Origin: Brevibacterium sp. S111
GTDB lineage: Bacteria; Actinomycetota; Actinomycetes; Actinomycetales; Brevibacteriaceae
Assembly: GCF_004745075.1 (NCBI RefSeq)
Contig: NZ_RHFH01000015.1
Coordinates: 1-64,000 of the forward strand
Reading direction: 5' to 3'
DNA: 64,000 bases
Each line of letters opens with the position of its first letter. Within the stretch, counting starts at the first letter, position 1. Position numbers and translations under genes: made by a program. Below are positions 25,303-33,961 of this stretch, in pieces. The notes under the pieces are model-generated. The model ran no database searches. It had not been told where the DNA came from and saw nothing but the letters and a program-made list of their open reading frames with translations.

Positions 25303-26808
25303 ATGACCACACCTTCATCAACCGTGCCCGAAAGTTCGGGCTCGGAACCGACCCTCCACCGTGACGACCCCGACCGCTCCGACAGGCCCGTTCCGTGGTT
25401 AGGCCCGCTTCTGCGCCGTCTCCACTTCTACGCGGGGATCCTCATCGGTCCGTTCATCCTCATCGCCGCGCTCACCGGGGCGGCCTACGCGATCAGTCCG
25501 ACGCTCGAGAAGCTGGTCTATGCCGACCAGCTCAGCGTCCCCGCCGCCGACGATCCGCTGCCACTGGCCGACCAGATCGAGGCCGCGAACACCGTGATCG
25601 CAGGCAGCGATTCGACGCTGTCCGCCGTGCGACCGGCACCCGAGCCGGGCGACACCACGCGGGTGATGTATTCCGATCCCAGCCTCGGCGAGAGCGAATC
25701 CCGGGCGATCTTCGTCGACCCCGCCACCGCCGAGGTGGTCGGTGACCTCACCGTCTACGGAACCTCGGGTGCCCTGCCGCTGCGGACGTGGATCGATCAG
25801 ATGCACCGGAGCCTCCACCTCGGCGACGTCGGACGGATCTACAGCGAACTCGCCGCCTCATGGTTGGGAATCGTCGCCGCGGCAGGTCTCGTGCTCTGGA
25901 TCCTCCGGGCTCGCAAAACGAAGAAGCCCGCCGCGATGCTGCGGCCGAGCCGGAAGCACAAGGGGCTGAGGCGCACGTTCTCCTGGCATGCCTCGGTGGG
26001 CGTCTGGGCGGCGATCGGGATGCTCTTCCTCTCGGCCACCGGGATCACCTGGTCGCAGTTCGGCGGGGAGAACGTGACGAAGCTGCGCGCTGCGCTGAGC
26101 TGGGAGACCCCGGCGGTATCGACGGAACTCGGCGGTCATAGCGACGCGGAAGACGCAGCGGGTGCAGCGAGCGCCGGTGCGCATGCGCATCATGGAACCT
26201 CCGCCGAGGCGGCCGACCCTGCCGCTGCTCGTTCCGTCATCGATCCGGCCGACTTCGACATGATGCTGTCGATGGCGCGCGGAGTCGGTATCGACTCCGG
26301 GGAGGTAGAGATCCTGCCGCCCGAGGCAGACGGATCAGCGTGGGTGGTGCAGGAGATCCAGCGCAGCTGGCCTACTCAGGTCGATGCGGTCGCCTTCGAC
26401 CCCGAGACGATGGAGGCCACTGACCGTGTCGACTTCTCCGATTACGGGGCAGCGGCGAAGCTCGCCCGCTGGGGTGTCGACCTGCACATGGGCACACTGT
26501 TCGGACTGGCCAACCAGATTGTCCTCTTCGCCCTGGCCCTCGGCATCGCATCGATGGTCGTCTGGGGATATGTCATGTGGTGGCAGAGGCGGCCGAAGCG
26601 GAATCCGGCGAAGAGGTTCGGGCGCGCACCCGCACGTGGTGTGCTGAATTGGGTTCCGTGGTGGGGGATGGCTGCGGTCGGTGTTGCCGCGATCGTGACC
26701 GGCCTGTTCCTGCCGCTGGTGGGCATCAGCCTCGTCGTTATCCTCGTCTTCGACGTAGCGCTGGGGATGAGGGCACGTCGTCGTGAGCGGCGGCCAATGA
26801 TGGGTTAA
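25303..26808 (+). CDS. PepSY-associated TM protein
   Basis: This 501-residue membrane protein of the PepSY_TM family (PiuB-like) has a first helix with LHFYAGILIGPFILIAALTGAAYAI, a PepSY-type external segment, QMHRSLHLGDVGRIYSELAASWLGIVAAAGLVLWIL, FSWHASVGVWAAIGMLFLSATGITW, then VDLHMGTLFGLANQIVLFALALGIASMVVWGYVMWW. The conserved helix-borne histidines are those that bind heme in related reductases. A second external loop carries GAHAHHGTS, again His-rich. Related proteins help reduce iron-siderophore or copper. It is probably co-transcribed with the His/Met-rich gene upstream. Confidence 0.85.
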   Translation: MTTPSSTVPESSGSEPTLHRDDPDRSDRPVPWLGPLLRRLHFYAGILIGPFILIAALTGAAYAISPTLEKLVYADQLSVPAADDPLPLADQIEAANTVIAGSDSTLSAVRPAPEPGDTTRVMYSDPSLGESESRAIFVDPATAEVVGDLTVYGTSGALPLRTWIDQMHRSLHLGDVGRIYSELAASWLGIVAAAGLVLWILRARKTKKPAAMLRPSRKHKGLRRTFSWHASVGVWAAIGMLFLSATGITWSQFGGENVTKLRAALSWETPAVSTELGGHSDAEDAAGAASAGAHAHHGTSAEAADPAAARSVIDPADFDMMLSMARGVGIDSGEVEILPPEADGSAWVVQEIQRSWPTQVDAVAFDPETMEATDRVDFSDYGAAAKLARWGVDLHMGTLFGLANQIVLFALALGIASMVVWGYVMWWQRRPKRNPAKRFGRAPARGVLNWVPWWGMAAVGVAAIVTGLFLPLVGISLVVILVFDVALGMRARRRERRPMMG

Positions 26809-26841
26809 CGCTCACTGCACCCGGGCGAAGTGTGGAAGCAC

Positions 26842-26907
26842 CACATTAGGGACAAGCCGCCATCACATTAGGTGCGGGTCGACATCACATTCTGGACAGG
26901 TCATCAG
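26842..26907 (+). repeat. Three 22-bp iterons
   Basis: CACATT starts at 26842, 26864 and 26886, exactly 22 bases apart. The first two units begin CACATTAGG and end with CAT; the third begins CACATTCTGGACAGG. Multiple short repeats of this kind occur at the ends of IS21-family elements and at some regulator or replication sites. No transposase gene is adjacent, so this may be a solo end left by a lost element. Confidence 0.65.
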
Positions 26908-26934
26908 GACGCGAACCGATGACCTGTCCAAAAT
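26889..26934. repeat. Strong hairpin at the end of a nitrilase remnant
   Basis: Seventeen-base arms (26889-26905 and 26918-26934, containing TGGACAGGTCATC and its complement) match at 16 positions around a 12-nt loop. It overlaps the third iteron and marks the point where nitrilase homology stops. Confidence 0.7.
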
Positions 26935-27137
26935 GGGTTCGGTCGGGGGCAGTGTTCGGCCGGATCGAAATCGAGGTGCGAACGGGTTTTGGCACTCGGG
27001 TCGATGTCGGCGTAGAGGATCGTCTCCTCTTCGCAGACTGGTCCGGCCAGCACCTCACCGGTGGGCGCGATGATGACGCTGCCGCTGCGGATAGCGGTCC
27101 AGCCGTAGGGCAGTTCTTCGTCGAAGGGGTGGTGGTC
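26904..27137 (-). pseudogene. Nitrilase/carbon-nitrogen hydrolase C-terminal remnant
   Basis: About 75 codons of the C-terminal part of a nitrilase are readable: ELPYGWTAIRSGSVIIAPTGEVLAGPVCEEETILYADID, then SHLDFDPAEHCPRPNPF. In intact nitrilases this is GGSVIIDPxGxVLAGP followed by HYxRPDVF. The catalytic Glu, Lys and Cys regions are absent. The fragment is cut on its 3' side by the iteron/hairpin element and on its 5' side by a hairpin after hyuB. It is a relic, possibly of a gene once acting with the hydantoinase genes. Confidence 0.75.
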
Positions 27138-27169
27138 GGGGCGCTCGCCTTGAGTGGACGAGCGCCCCG
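27137..27169 (-). terminator. Hairpin after hyuB
   Basis: Eleven-base perfect arms (27137-27147 and 27159-27169, CGGGGCGCTCG and complement) flank an 11-nt loop, 15 bases beyond the hyuB stop. No T-run follows. Confidence 0.65.
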
Positions 27170-27183
27170 GCTGCTTGAAGTCA

Positions 27184-29157
27184 TCAGCTCCAGTGCGCAG
27201 CCGACCGAGTCCGCATACTGTCGCGGAACTGTCCCGTTGACTTCTCCAGCAACTCTCCGGTGCCCCAATCGAGCACGACGCCGTACTGGCGGATGACGTC
27301 GTGGACGGTGATCTCACCATCGCGGTAACGGCGGGCCACCTCGGCGGGGTCGGCCTCCAGCCAGGACGCACGTTCGGACCGGATTCGTGCCCGTTCCTTC
27401 TCTGTCGCGGCTTCGTCGATCTCGTATTCGTCGACCTCGGCATCGATCTCCCGGATGACGACGCCGTAGTCCTTGGCGGCGCGGTCGATGGAGACGTAGC
27501 CGTCGATGACGTCCTCGAGGACCTCAGCAGTGGTCCGGTCGAGCGGGTCCCCGAAGCCGCCGCCTCCGGCGCTGGGGCGTTCGAACGTATCACCGGGGCT
27601 GATGGCGACGTTCGAGAACGTGGCACCCAAGTAGCGCGGGTTCTCTGACGAAGGATTGAGCCAGACTCCGTGCGGGATGGACGGCAGTCCGCCATTGATG
27701 CCCCACGTCGTCGACCGCCCGCGGTCGCAGCAGTAGCTCATCACCGCACCGGTCGCATCGGTGAGGATGCCGCCTTTATTCACTCCACATCCTCCTCGGA
27801 ACCTGCCCGGCCCGCCGGAATCGATGTTGATCGAGTGCTGAGTCGTGACTACCGGGGTCAGGCGCTCCTGTCCCTCGACCGGTTGGACGGCGAGTCCGGT
27901 GCCGAATACCGGCGACGTCGCCGAAGATCCGTCCTTCGTCGACCGGCCGCCCCATCCGCCTGCCATCCAGTCATACCACATGAAGTACGGGCTCGACTCG
28001 GTCCTGGCATCATGCCCGCCGACGAGCAGATACTCGAGGTTGAATGCACACGCCATGGCGCGTTCGGGCATGATGTGGGACCACAGTTCGAAGATCGCGT
28101 TCATGACCTTCTCGTACGGGCCCGAACAGAACCCGGTCACTGCATGCGGCCAGCCGGCGTTGACGACGGTGCCCTCCTCGCCGATCTCTGCGGTCACCGC
28201 CTGGTAGAACCCGGAGTTGAGCGGAACCTCGGGGAAAAACGTCTTCGTGCCGGCGTAGATCGCCGAGAACGTCGTCCCGTAGCCGGAGTTGAGGAACGTG
28301 GAGACCGCCTCGGCGGATCCCGTGAGGTCGTAGTGGATACCTGTCCCGTCGAGCGTGAGCTTCACCCGGATCGGAGCCAGCCCCTCGCCCTTAGCCGGAT
28401 CGCCGTCGAGGAAGTCAACGGTCTCCCACTCGCCCTTCGGCAGATCGCCGAGGCTGGCGAGCACGGTGCGGCAGACATAGTCCTGCGTCTCCTGCATCGC
28501 ATCGAGGACCGTGTCCTTCGAATATTTGTCGACGAGGCGGAGCACTTCGCGTTCGCATACGGCTGTGGCCTCTGCCTGCGCATTGAGGTCGCCGAGGGCT
28601 TGGTCCGGCGCGCGAGTGTTCGACACGAGCAGCTGTGCAACATCGTGAAGGAACCGTCCTTTGTGCCAGACCCGCAGCGGCGTGATGCGCAGCCCCTCAC
28701 CGAAGTGCTCACTGGCAGAGACATCGAACGAGCCCGGGACGGACCCGCCGATATCGGCCCAGTGGCCTTTGTTCTGCGCGAAACCGATGATCTCGTCATC
28801 AGCGAAGATCGGACGAATGAAGCTGACGTCGTTGAAGTGGGTGCCGCCTCGATAGGGGTCGTTGATGAGGAATACGTCACCGGGGCTGATGTCGTCGCCG
28901 AACTCCTCCATGACGGCCTTGCACTGGAAGTGCAGAGTGCCGACGTGGACGGCGATGTCGGCACTGCCCTGCATGACAGTGTTTCCATGGCGGTCGCACA
29001 AGGCAGAGGAGAAGTCACGGGAATAGATGACGAACGAATAGCAGGTCCGCAGGATCTGCTCGCTCATGAGGTCGACGCTGGTGGCGAACGCGTTCTTGAG
29101 AACCTCGAAGGTCACCGGGTCGAGAGTGGATGTGGATTGCTGCGTTGTGGTGGTCAT
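27184..29157 (-). CDS. hyuB: Hydantoinase B/oxoprolinase family protein
   Basis: This 657-residue subunit belongs to the hydantoinase B family, which with HyuA performs ATP-dependent opening of hydantoins, 5-oxoproline or related rings (acetone carboxylase subunits are homologous). Visible family segments are DPVTFEVLKNAFATSVDLMSEQ, NDPYRGGTHFNDV, NKGHWADIGGSVPG, DLNAQAEA, SGPGRFRGGCGV and GGGGFGDPLDR. Length is slightly longer than many HyuB because of an acidic, charged C-terminal tail. The start follows GAGGAG and lies ten bases after the hyuA stop. The partner gene is frameshifted, so the complex may be inactive. Confidence 0.9.
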   Translation of the reverse strand: MTTTTQQSTSTLDPVTFEVLKNAFATSVDLMSEQILRTCYSFVIYSRDFSSALCDRHGNTVMQGSADIAVHVGTLHFQCKAVMEEFGDDISPGDVFLINDPYRGGTHFNDVSFIRPIFADDEIIGFAQNKGHWADIGGSVPGSFDVSASEHFGEGLRITPLRVWHKGRFLHDVAQLLVSNTRAPDQALGDLNAQAEATAVCEREVLRLVDKYSKDTVLDAMQETQDYVCRTVLASLGDLPKGEWETVDFLDGDPAKGEGLAPIRVKLTLDGTGIHYDLTGSAEAVSTFLNSGYGTTFSAIYAGTKTFFPEVPLNSGFYQAVTAEIGEEGTVVNAGWPHAVTGFCSGPYEKVMNAIFELWSHIMPERAMACAFNLEYLLVGGHDARTESSPYFMWYDWMAGGWGGRSTKDGSSATSPVFGTGLAVQPVEGQERLTPVVTTQHSINIDSGGPGRFRGGCGVNKGGILTDATGAVMSYCCDRGRSTTWGINGGLPSIPHGVWLNPSSENPRYLGATFSNVAISPGDTFERPSAGGGGFGDPLDRTTAEVLEDVIDGYVSIDRAAKDYGVVIREIDAEVDEYEIDEAATEKERARIRSERASWLEADPAEVARRYRDGEITVHDVIRQYGVVLDWGTGELLEKSTGQFRDSMRTRSAAHWS

Positions 29158-29167
29158 GGTCGTCTCC

Positions 29168-31260
29168 TCACAGGCCGTTCTGTGTCGAATCGTCGGCAGC
29201 TGACGCCAGCGCCGGCTCCTCTGCCTCAGTGGTCAATGCGATGCGGATGTTGAACCACTCGTCGATCACTGCCGAAGAATTCGGCGGGATCACAGTGGTC
29301 GAGTCGATCTGATTGAGAATCGCCGGTCCGATGAACGCTGCCCCCGACGGCAGGTTCTCGCGCTGGTAGACCGGAGTCGAATACCACTGACCGTCGAAGA
29401 ACACGTCGCGCGTCTCGATCGGCTCTCCTGGATCTTGGCTGCTGACAGGCGTCGGTTTGAAAGCCGGCTTCGGTGTCTTTCCGAGCGCCTTGAGGTGCAG
29501 CTGGTAGATCTCCACAGGGGTATCGTCCTGGCGGAAGGCGTACTGCTTTTCGTGCTCTTCATGGAAGAGCTGGACTGCTTCGTTCAGTGCGTTCGGCCCC
29601 GACCCCATCCGCACCTGCAGTGATCGCCATTGCCGTGATAACGCATCGATATGCCTCGTTCGAGCACGGCGTCCTCCTCGGAGACCTTCTCGTGGCGAAG
29701 ACGTTCTCGCCCTTCGAGCTCGAGTTCGCGAAAGTGCTGTTCGACCGATTCGGCATCTGCGGAGGCCGCGACGCCGGTGAACATCTGCGACAGGTCGTGC
29801 TGAATGTCGACGAGCAGACATCCCAGGGCCGAGGTGACTCCGGGGCTCGGGGGAACTATGACCGAGGGGATATTGAGCTCGCGGGCCACATCGGCCCCGT
29901 GCAGGGCGCCGGCTCCTCCGAACGCGATGAGTGCGAAATCGCGCGGATCGAGTCCGCGTCGGATGGACACGAGACGGACAGCATCGGCCATATTCGCATT
30001 GGCCACCTTGACGATGGATTCGGCCGCAGTGTCGACGTCGAGACCGAGCGGGTCTGCGATCTTCTCCTTGATCGCGGCTCGAGAGCTGCCGCGGTCCAAG
30101 GTCATCTCGCCATCGGCGAGGTCGGTGCCCAGGCGATTGAGCCAGAGGTTCGCGTCGGTGTTCGTCGGTTCTTGGCCGCCGCGGCGATAGCAGACGGGGC
30201 CGGGGTCGGCTCCCGCTGACTGAGGACCGTTTCGCAGCGACCCTGCGATGTCGATATGAGCCAGCGAGCCGCCACCTGCGCCGATGGTGAGCACCTCGAT
30301 GCTGGGGAAGACAATCGGGTGACCGTATTCGACCTCCCATTCGTTCGTCTCTCGGAGCTCGCCGTCTGCGATCAGTGAGATGTCCGTCGACGTGCCGCCC
30401 ATATCGAGACCGACAGCGTTTTCGTAGCCGCACTGCTCAGCGACGTGTTGAGCGGCGATCGCACCTGCGGCGATCCCCGAGGCGGCCAGGCGGACAGGAA
30501 ACTTCTTGACGAGCTCCGCAGTCATGGACCCGCCACCTGAATGGAGCAGCAGAAGCTCGCCCGAATACCCGTCAGCAGTCAGGTTGCTGTCGAGCAGTTC
30601 GACATAGCCTGAAACCAGGGGCCCGAGCACGGCGTTGGCCACAGTCGTGTTGAATCGGTTGTGTTCGAAGATCTCCGGCAGCACCTCGGCCGACGTCGAG
30701 ATGCTGGCGTCGGGCAACTCCTCAGCGAGGATCTCGCGCATCCGGATTTCGTTCGCGGCGTTCGCATACGAGTTGACGAAGCAGACCGCGACGGTGGTCG
30801 CGCCGCGCTTCCTCAGCAGGCGTCCGAGATTCTGGGCCTCGTCTTCGTCGAGTTCGGTGACGATATTGCCGGCATAGTCGACGCGTTCGGTGACTTCGAA
30901 ACGGTCGCGGCGTCGAATATAGGGCCCGGAGACGTCCGAATAGGCGTCCCACAGATCATCTTTCGTGCCATCACGGATCTCGATGACATCGCGGAAGCCC
31001 TTGGTCGTCACCATCGCCGATTTGGGGAATCTACGAGTTATGAGCGCATTGGTTGCAACGGTGGTTCCGTGCGAGAAGAGTTCAACCTGGCTGAGGTCGA
31101 CGTCTGCCCGCTTCACTCCGTTGAGGACGGCCTCCATCGGGTTCTCAGGGGTCGAGGGCACTTTCGTCACCCTCATCTTCTGGGTGGATTCGTCGAAAAC
31201 GCAGATGTCGGTGAATGTTCCGCCGACGTCGACTGCGACGCGTAGATCTGGCACGGTCAT
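29168..31260 (-). pseudogene. hyuA: Hydantoinase A/oxoprolinase subunit, frameshifted
   Basis: The reading frame from 31260 gives a normal HyuA: LRVAVDVGGTFTDICVFDE, FSHGTTVATNALI, GLDMGGTSTDISLI, TIGAGGGSLAHID and GADPGPVCYRRGG. At about 29632 it runs off into ISMRYHGNGDHCRCGW and stops near 29584. The expected continuation (WRSLQVRMG, then LFHEEHEKQYAFRQDD and the normal C-terminus) lies in another frame down to 29168. Restoring one base between 29631 and 29633 rejoins them as YHGQWRSLQVRM. Either the gene is broken or the sequence has a one-base error. For the start, GGAG lies too close to ATG 31260, so GTG 31254 may be real. Confidence 0.85.
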
Positions 31261-31430
31261 CTCCTTTGATTGTGATGTTCTCCATAGCCTGGCCCTCGAC
31301 ATTTGAGCGGGTCAATGGAGCAGGTGAAGGATGAAAAGATAAGATTTGTGAAAATCACAAAGGGTGGCCATCGTTGCAGATGGCTGGCCCGCTGGTGACT
31401 CGGCACCTGCGACGGCGAGGAGGGACGCAG

Positions 31431-32576
31431 ATGATTCCGAACCGAATTCCGCTGACTCGAGAGGAAGTCTTCGACGAGCTGATGAGTGGTCTGAATTCCT
31501 CCGACCCTCTGGAATCGACGCTTCTGCGCGCGGCAAGACTCAGCAAGGGCGCGGGGCTGGTGGTCAATGAGCTCGGAGAGGTCATTCGATCTGTCGGTAC
31601 GGCGCCGACTCATCTCATTTCTCAGTGGGTGCAAGGTGAAGCTGTCACAGATGCCGACCATGCGCGGGGAGCCGAGCCGAAGTCGGGAACCATCGGACGC
31701 TGGCACGTCTGTGCTCAGGCGGTTCGTCTGCGAAGCCGCAACCACGTCATCGTCATCGCCGTGCACGATGATGAAACTGCGGAGACGAAGAACAGTGCCG
31801 CCGGCGGCCTGATCCTCGATGTCATGACCAAGCTCCTACGGGCTTTCGAAGGCTTCGAGTCGTTTTCGATCAGCAATCGGCGAGAGGAATCGTTCCGAGT
31901 GCTGCGGGACCTCGAAGCCGGGGTCTCACCGGGACGAGAACCGGCGATCTGGCGGCTTCTCGAAAGCTTCGGCTTCGTCGCCTACGAGCCGATCCGCGCA
32001 GTGCGAATTCGGCTCGACGTATCCGATACGGAGGCGGCTCGAACGTCGCTGCCTCCAGGCGGCGGGCTCGTCATCAGGGAGACCGGGAACGGAACATCGT
32101 CGATCGAACAGACAGCGGTGTGCTCGGGGGATTTCGATGTCGAAAGTCGCCTGGATGCTCCCGGCCTCCTCGGCGCCGGAGTGTCCGGCCTCTTCACGTC
32201 GCTGAGTCAGGTGCCCGAGATGCTGCAGACTGCGAATGTGGCTCTTGAATCAGTGAGCGAGCCGATATTCGCGTTCGTCGACCGAATGCGCCCGATCGAA
32301 TGGGCCGCGGCACGGATGAGTGCGCGTTTCGACCGCCGTCTCGTCGCTGGCTTCATCGCACCGATCATGACCGGGCCCGAAGCGTCCACCACTCTGCGCA
32401 CGTACGTCGACAGTGGCGGCAGGATCGCGGAGTCCGCTGCTCGGCTGCACGTCCACGAGAATACTGTGCGTTACCGGCTCGGGCAGATCGAGAAAGCCTT
32501 GGGCGCACGGCTCACCGATCCCCGGATCGCTGCAGAGGTCGTCCTCGCACTGCAATGCCTCGATACGGTCGAATAG
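31431..32576 (+). CDS. PucR/CdaR-type transcriptional regulator
   Basis: This 381-residue regulator has a divergent N-terminal sensor region (VVNELGEVIRSVG and following), a GGDEF-like middle segment and the C-terminal PucR helix-turn-helix: TLRTYVDSGGRIAESAARLHVHENTVRYRLGQIEKALGARLTDPRIAAEVVLALQ. Such regulators usually activate catabolic genes next to them. ATG 31431 is preferred since GAGGAGGG precedes it. It is divergent from hyuAB and so is the probable activator of that operon. Confidence 0.85.
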   Translation: MIPNRIPLTREEVFDELMSGLNSSDPLESTLLRAARLSKGAGLVVNELGEVIRSVGTAPTHLISQWVQGEAVTDADHARGAEPKSGTIGRWHVCAQAVRLRSRNHVIVIAVHDDETAETKNSAAGGLILDVMTKLLRAFEGFESFSISNRREESFRVLRDLEAGVSPGREPAIWRLLESFGFVAYEPIRAVRIRLDVSDTEAARTSLPPGGGLVIRETGNGTSSIEQTAVCSGDFDVESRLDAPGLLGAGVSGLFTSLSQVPEMLQTANVALESVSEPIFAFVDRMRPIEWAAARMSARFDRRLVAGFIAPIMTGPEASTTLRTYVDSGGRIAESAARLHVHENTVRYRLGQIEKALGARLTDPRIAAEVVLALQCLDTVE

Positions 32577-32671
32577 GCGGAGCCTGACGGCCGGCCCCGA
32601 CACTTCCCCAGGGTCGGCCTGACCGTGCCTCTGAGGTAAGCTCACAGACGTTTCGAAGAGGAGAGTCGACC

Positions 32672-33961
32672 ATGGCAGACGAGTCAGCACCGGCAACCGC
32701 GTTGGCGAAGGACCGCTCACGCGTGCTCGGCGGGACCTATCGGACCTTCTACTCCGAACCGCTCACCGTCGCCTCCGCCCGCGGCTGCACGATCACCGAT
32801 GTCAACGGCGAGGACTACCTCGACGCCTACAACAATGTGCCGGTCCTCGGCCATTCCTCTCCGGCGGTGCGCTCTGCCGTGGCTGCGGAACTCGGCCGCG
32901 CGAACTCGCACACGCGCTACCTCGACGAGGGGGTCATCGACTATGCGCGGCGCCTCGTCGACCGTTTTCCCGCACCCCTCGAAGCTGTCGTCTTCGCCTG
33001 CAGCGGCTCCGAGGCCAACGACCTCGCATTGCGCCTCGCCGCCCACAACACAGGCCGCGACGGTCTCATCGTCACGCGCCATGCCTACCACGGGACCACC
33101 TCGGCGGTTGCCGCTATCTCCCCGAGCCTCGTCGGCACGGAGGTCGGTGACCACGTCGAACCGATCGACCTGCCCGCCTGGGACGCCGCCGACTTCGACG
33201 ACCAGCTCGCCGAGGCGATCGCCGAAGCCGCCCGGCGACTCAGGGCACGCGGGCATCCCCTCGGGGCCTTCATCCTCGACTCGACCGTGACCAGCGACGG
33301 GATCCTCGAACCCCGCTCTCTCGCCGCCACCGCTCGAGCTGTGCGCGACCACGGGGGACTCTGGATCGCCGACGAGGTGCAGTCCGGCTTCGGTCGTACG
33401 GGCGCCGATTGGGGCTTCCAGCGTCTCGACGTCCTCCCCGACCTCGTCACCTTGGGCAAGCCGATGGGCAACGGGCTGCCGATCTCTGCGGTGCTCGGGC
33501 CGCGGCAGATCTTTGACGACTTCGGTGCCGAGCAGCGCTACTTCAACACCTTCGCGGGCACCGCCGTTCCCATCGCCGCCGCCGAGGTGGTGCTCACCGC
33601 CCTCGAATCCGGTGACCTGACCGCACGGGCACAAGAAGGCGGTCGACTGCTCGAGAATCTGCTCATCGACGCGATCGAGGCTTCGAACACGCCCGCGCTG
33701 GTGCGCCGCAGCGGACTCATGGTCGGCATCGACTTCGAGACCGGGAACATCACCGCCGAGGCGGCGGCCGAGCGGGCGAAGGCCATGGTCGAGCGCCTGT
33801 ATGCCGAGCGGATACTCGTGAGCACGACCGGACGGGCGGGCACGGTGCTCAAGATCCGGCCCCCGCTGGTCATCACCGACGACGAACTGCGCGAGCTAGC
33901 CGACGGGTTCACCCGCGTACTTGCCCGAGGCGAAGCGGAAGCCGCGAATGCAGGCGAATGA
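32672..33961 (+). CDS. Class III aminotransferase-fold phospho-lyase (AGXT2L-like)
   Basis: This is a 429-residue PLP enzyme. YLDAYNNVPVLGHSSPAV, NSHTRYLDEGVIDYARRL, VVFACSGSEANDLALRLA and LVTLGKPMGNGLPISAVLG, with the PLP lysine at residue 263, match best the AGXT2L1/AGXT2L2 branch. Those enzymes are not transaminases: they split phosphoethanolamine or 5-phosphohydroxylysine to aldehyde, ammonia and phosphate. An overlapping downstream gene codes a hydroxylysine-kinase-like phosphotransferase, which strongly supports a kinase-lyase pair. In many bacteria the two are domains of one fused protein. The start follows GAGGAGAG. The exact amino alcohol or amino acid is not known. Confidence 0.82.
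   Translation: MADESAPATALAKDRSRVLGGTYRTFYSEPLTVASARGCTITDVNGEDYLDAYNNVPVLGHSSPAVRSAVAAELGRANSHTRYLDEGVIDYARRLVDRFPAPLEAVVFACSGSEANDLALRLAAHNTGRDGLIVTRHAYHGTTSAVAAISPSLVGTEVGDHVEPIDLPAWDAADFDDQLAEAIAEAARRLRARGHPLGAFILDSTVTSDGILEPRSLAATARAVRDHGGLWIADEVQSGFGRTGADWGFQRLDVLPDLVTLGKPMGNGLPISAVLGPRQIFDDFGAEQRYFNTFAGTAVPIAAAEVVLTALESGDLTARAQEGGRLLENLLIDAIEASNTPALVRRSGLMVGIDFETGNITAEAAAERAKAMVERLYAERILVSTTGRAGTVLKIRPPLVITDDELRELADGFTRVLARGEAEAANAGE

Noticed and set aside
27670..29253. Open frame of 527 codons antisense to hyuB
   Set aside because: No motif, poor composition and complete overlap with a clear hydantoinase gene.
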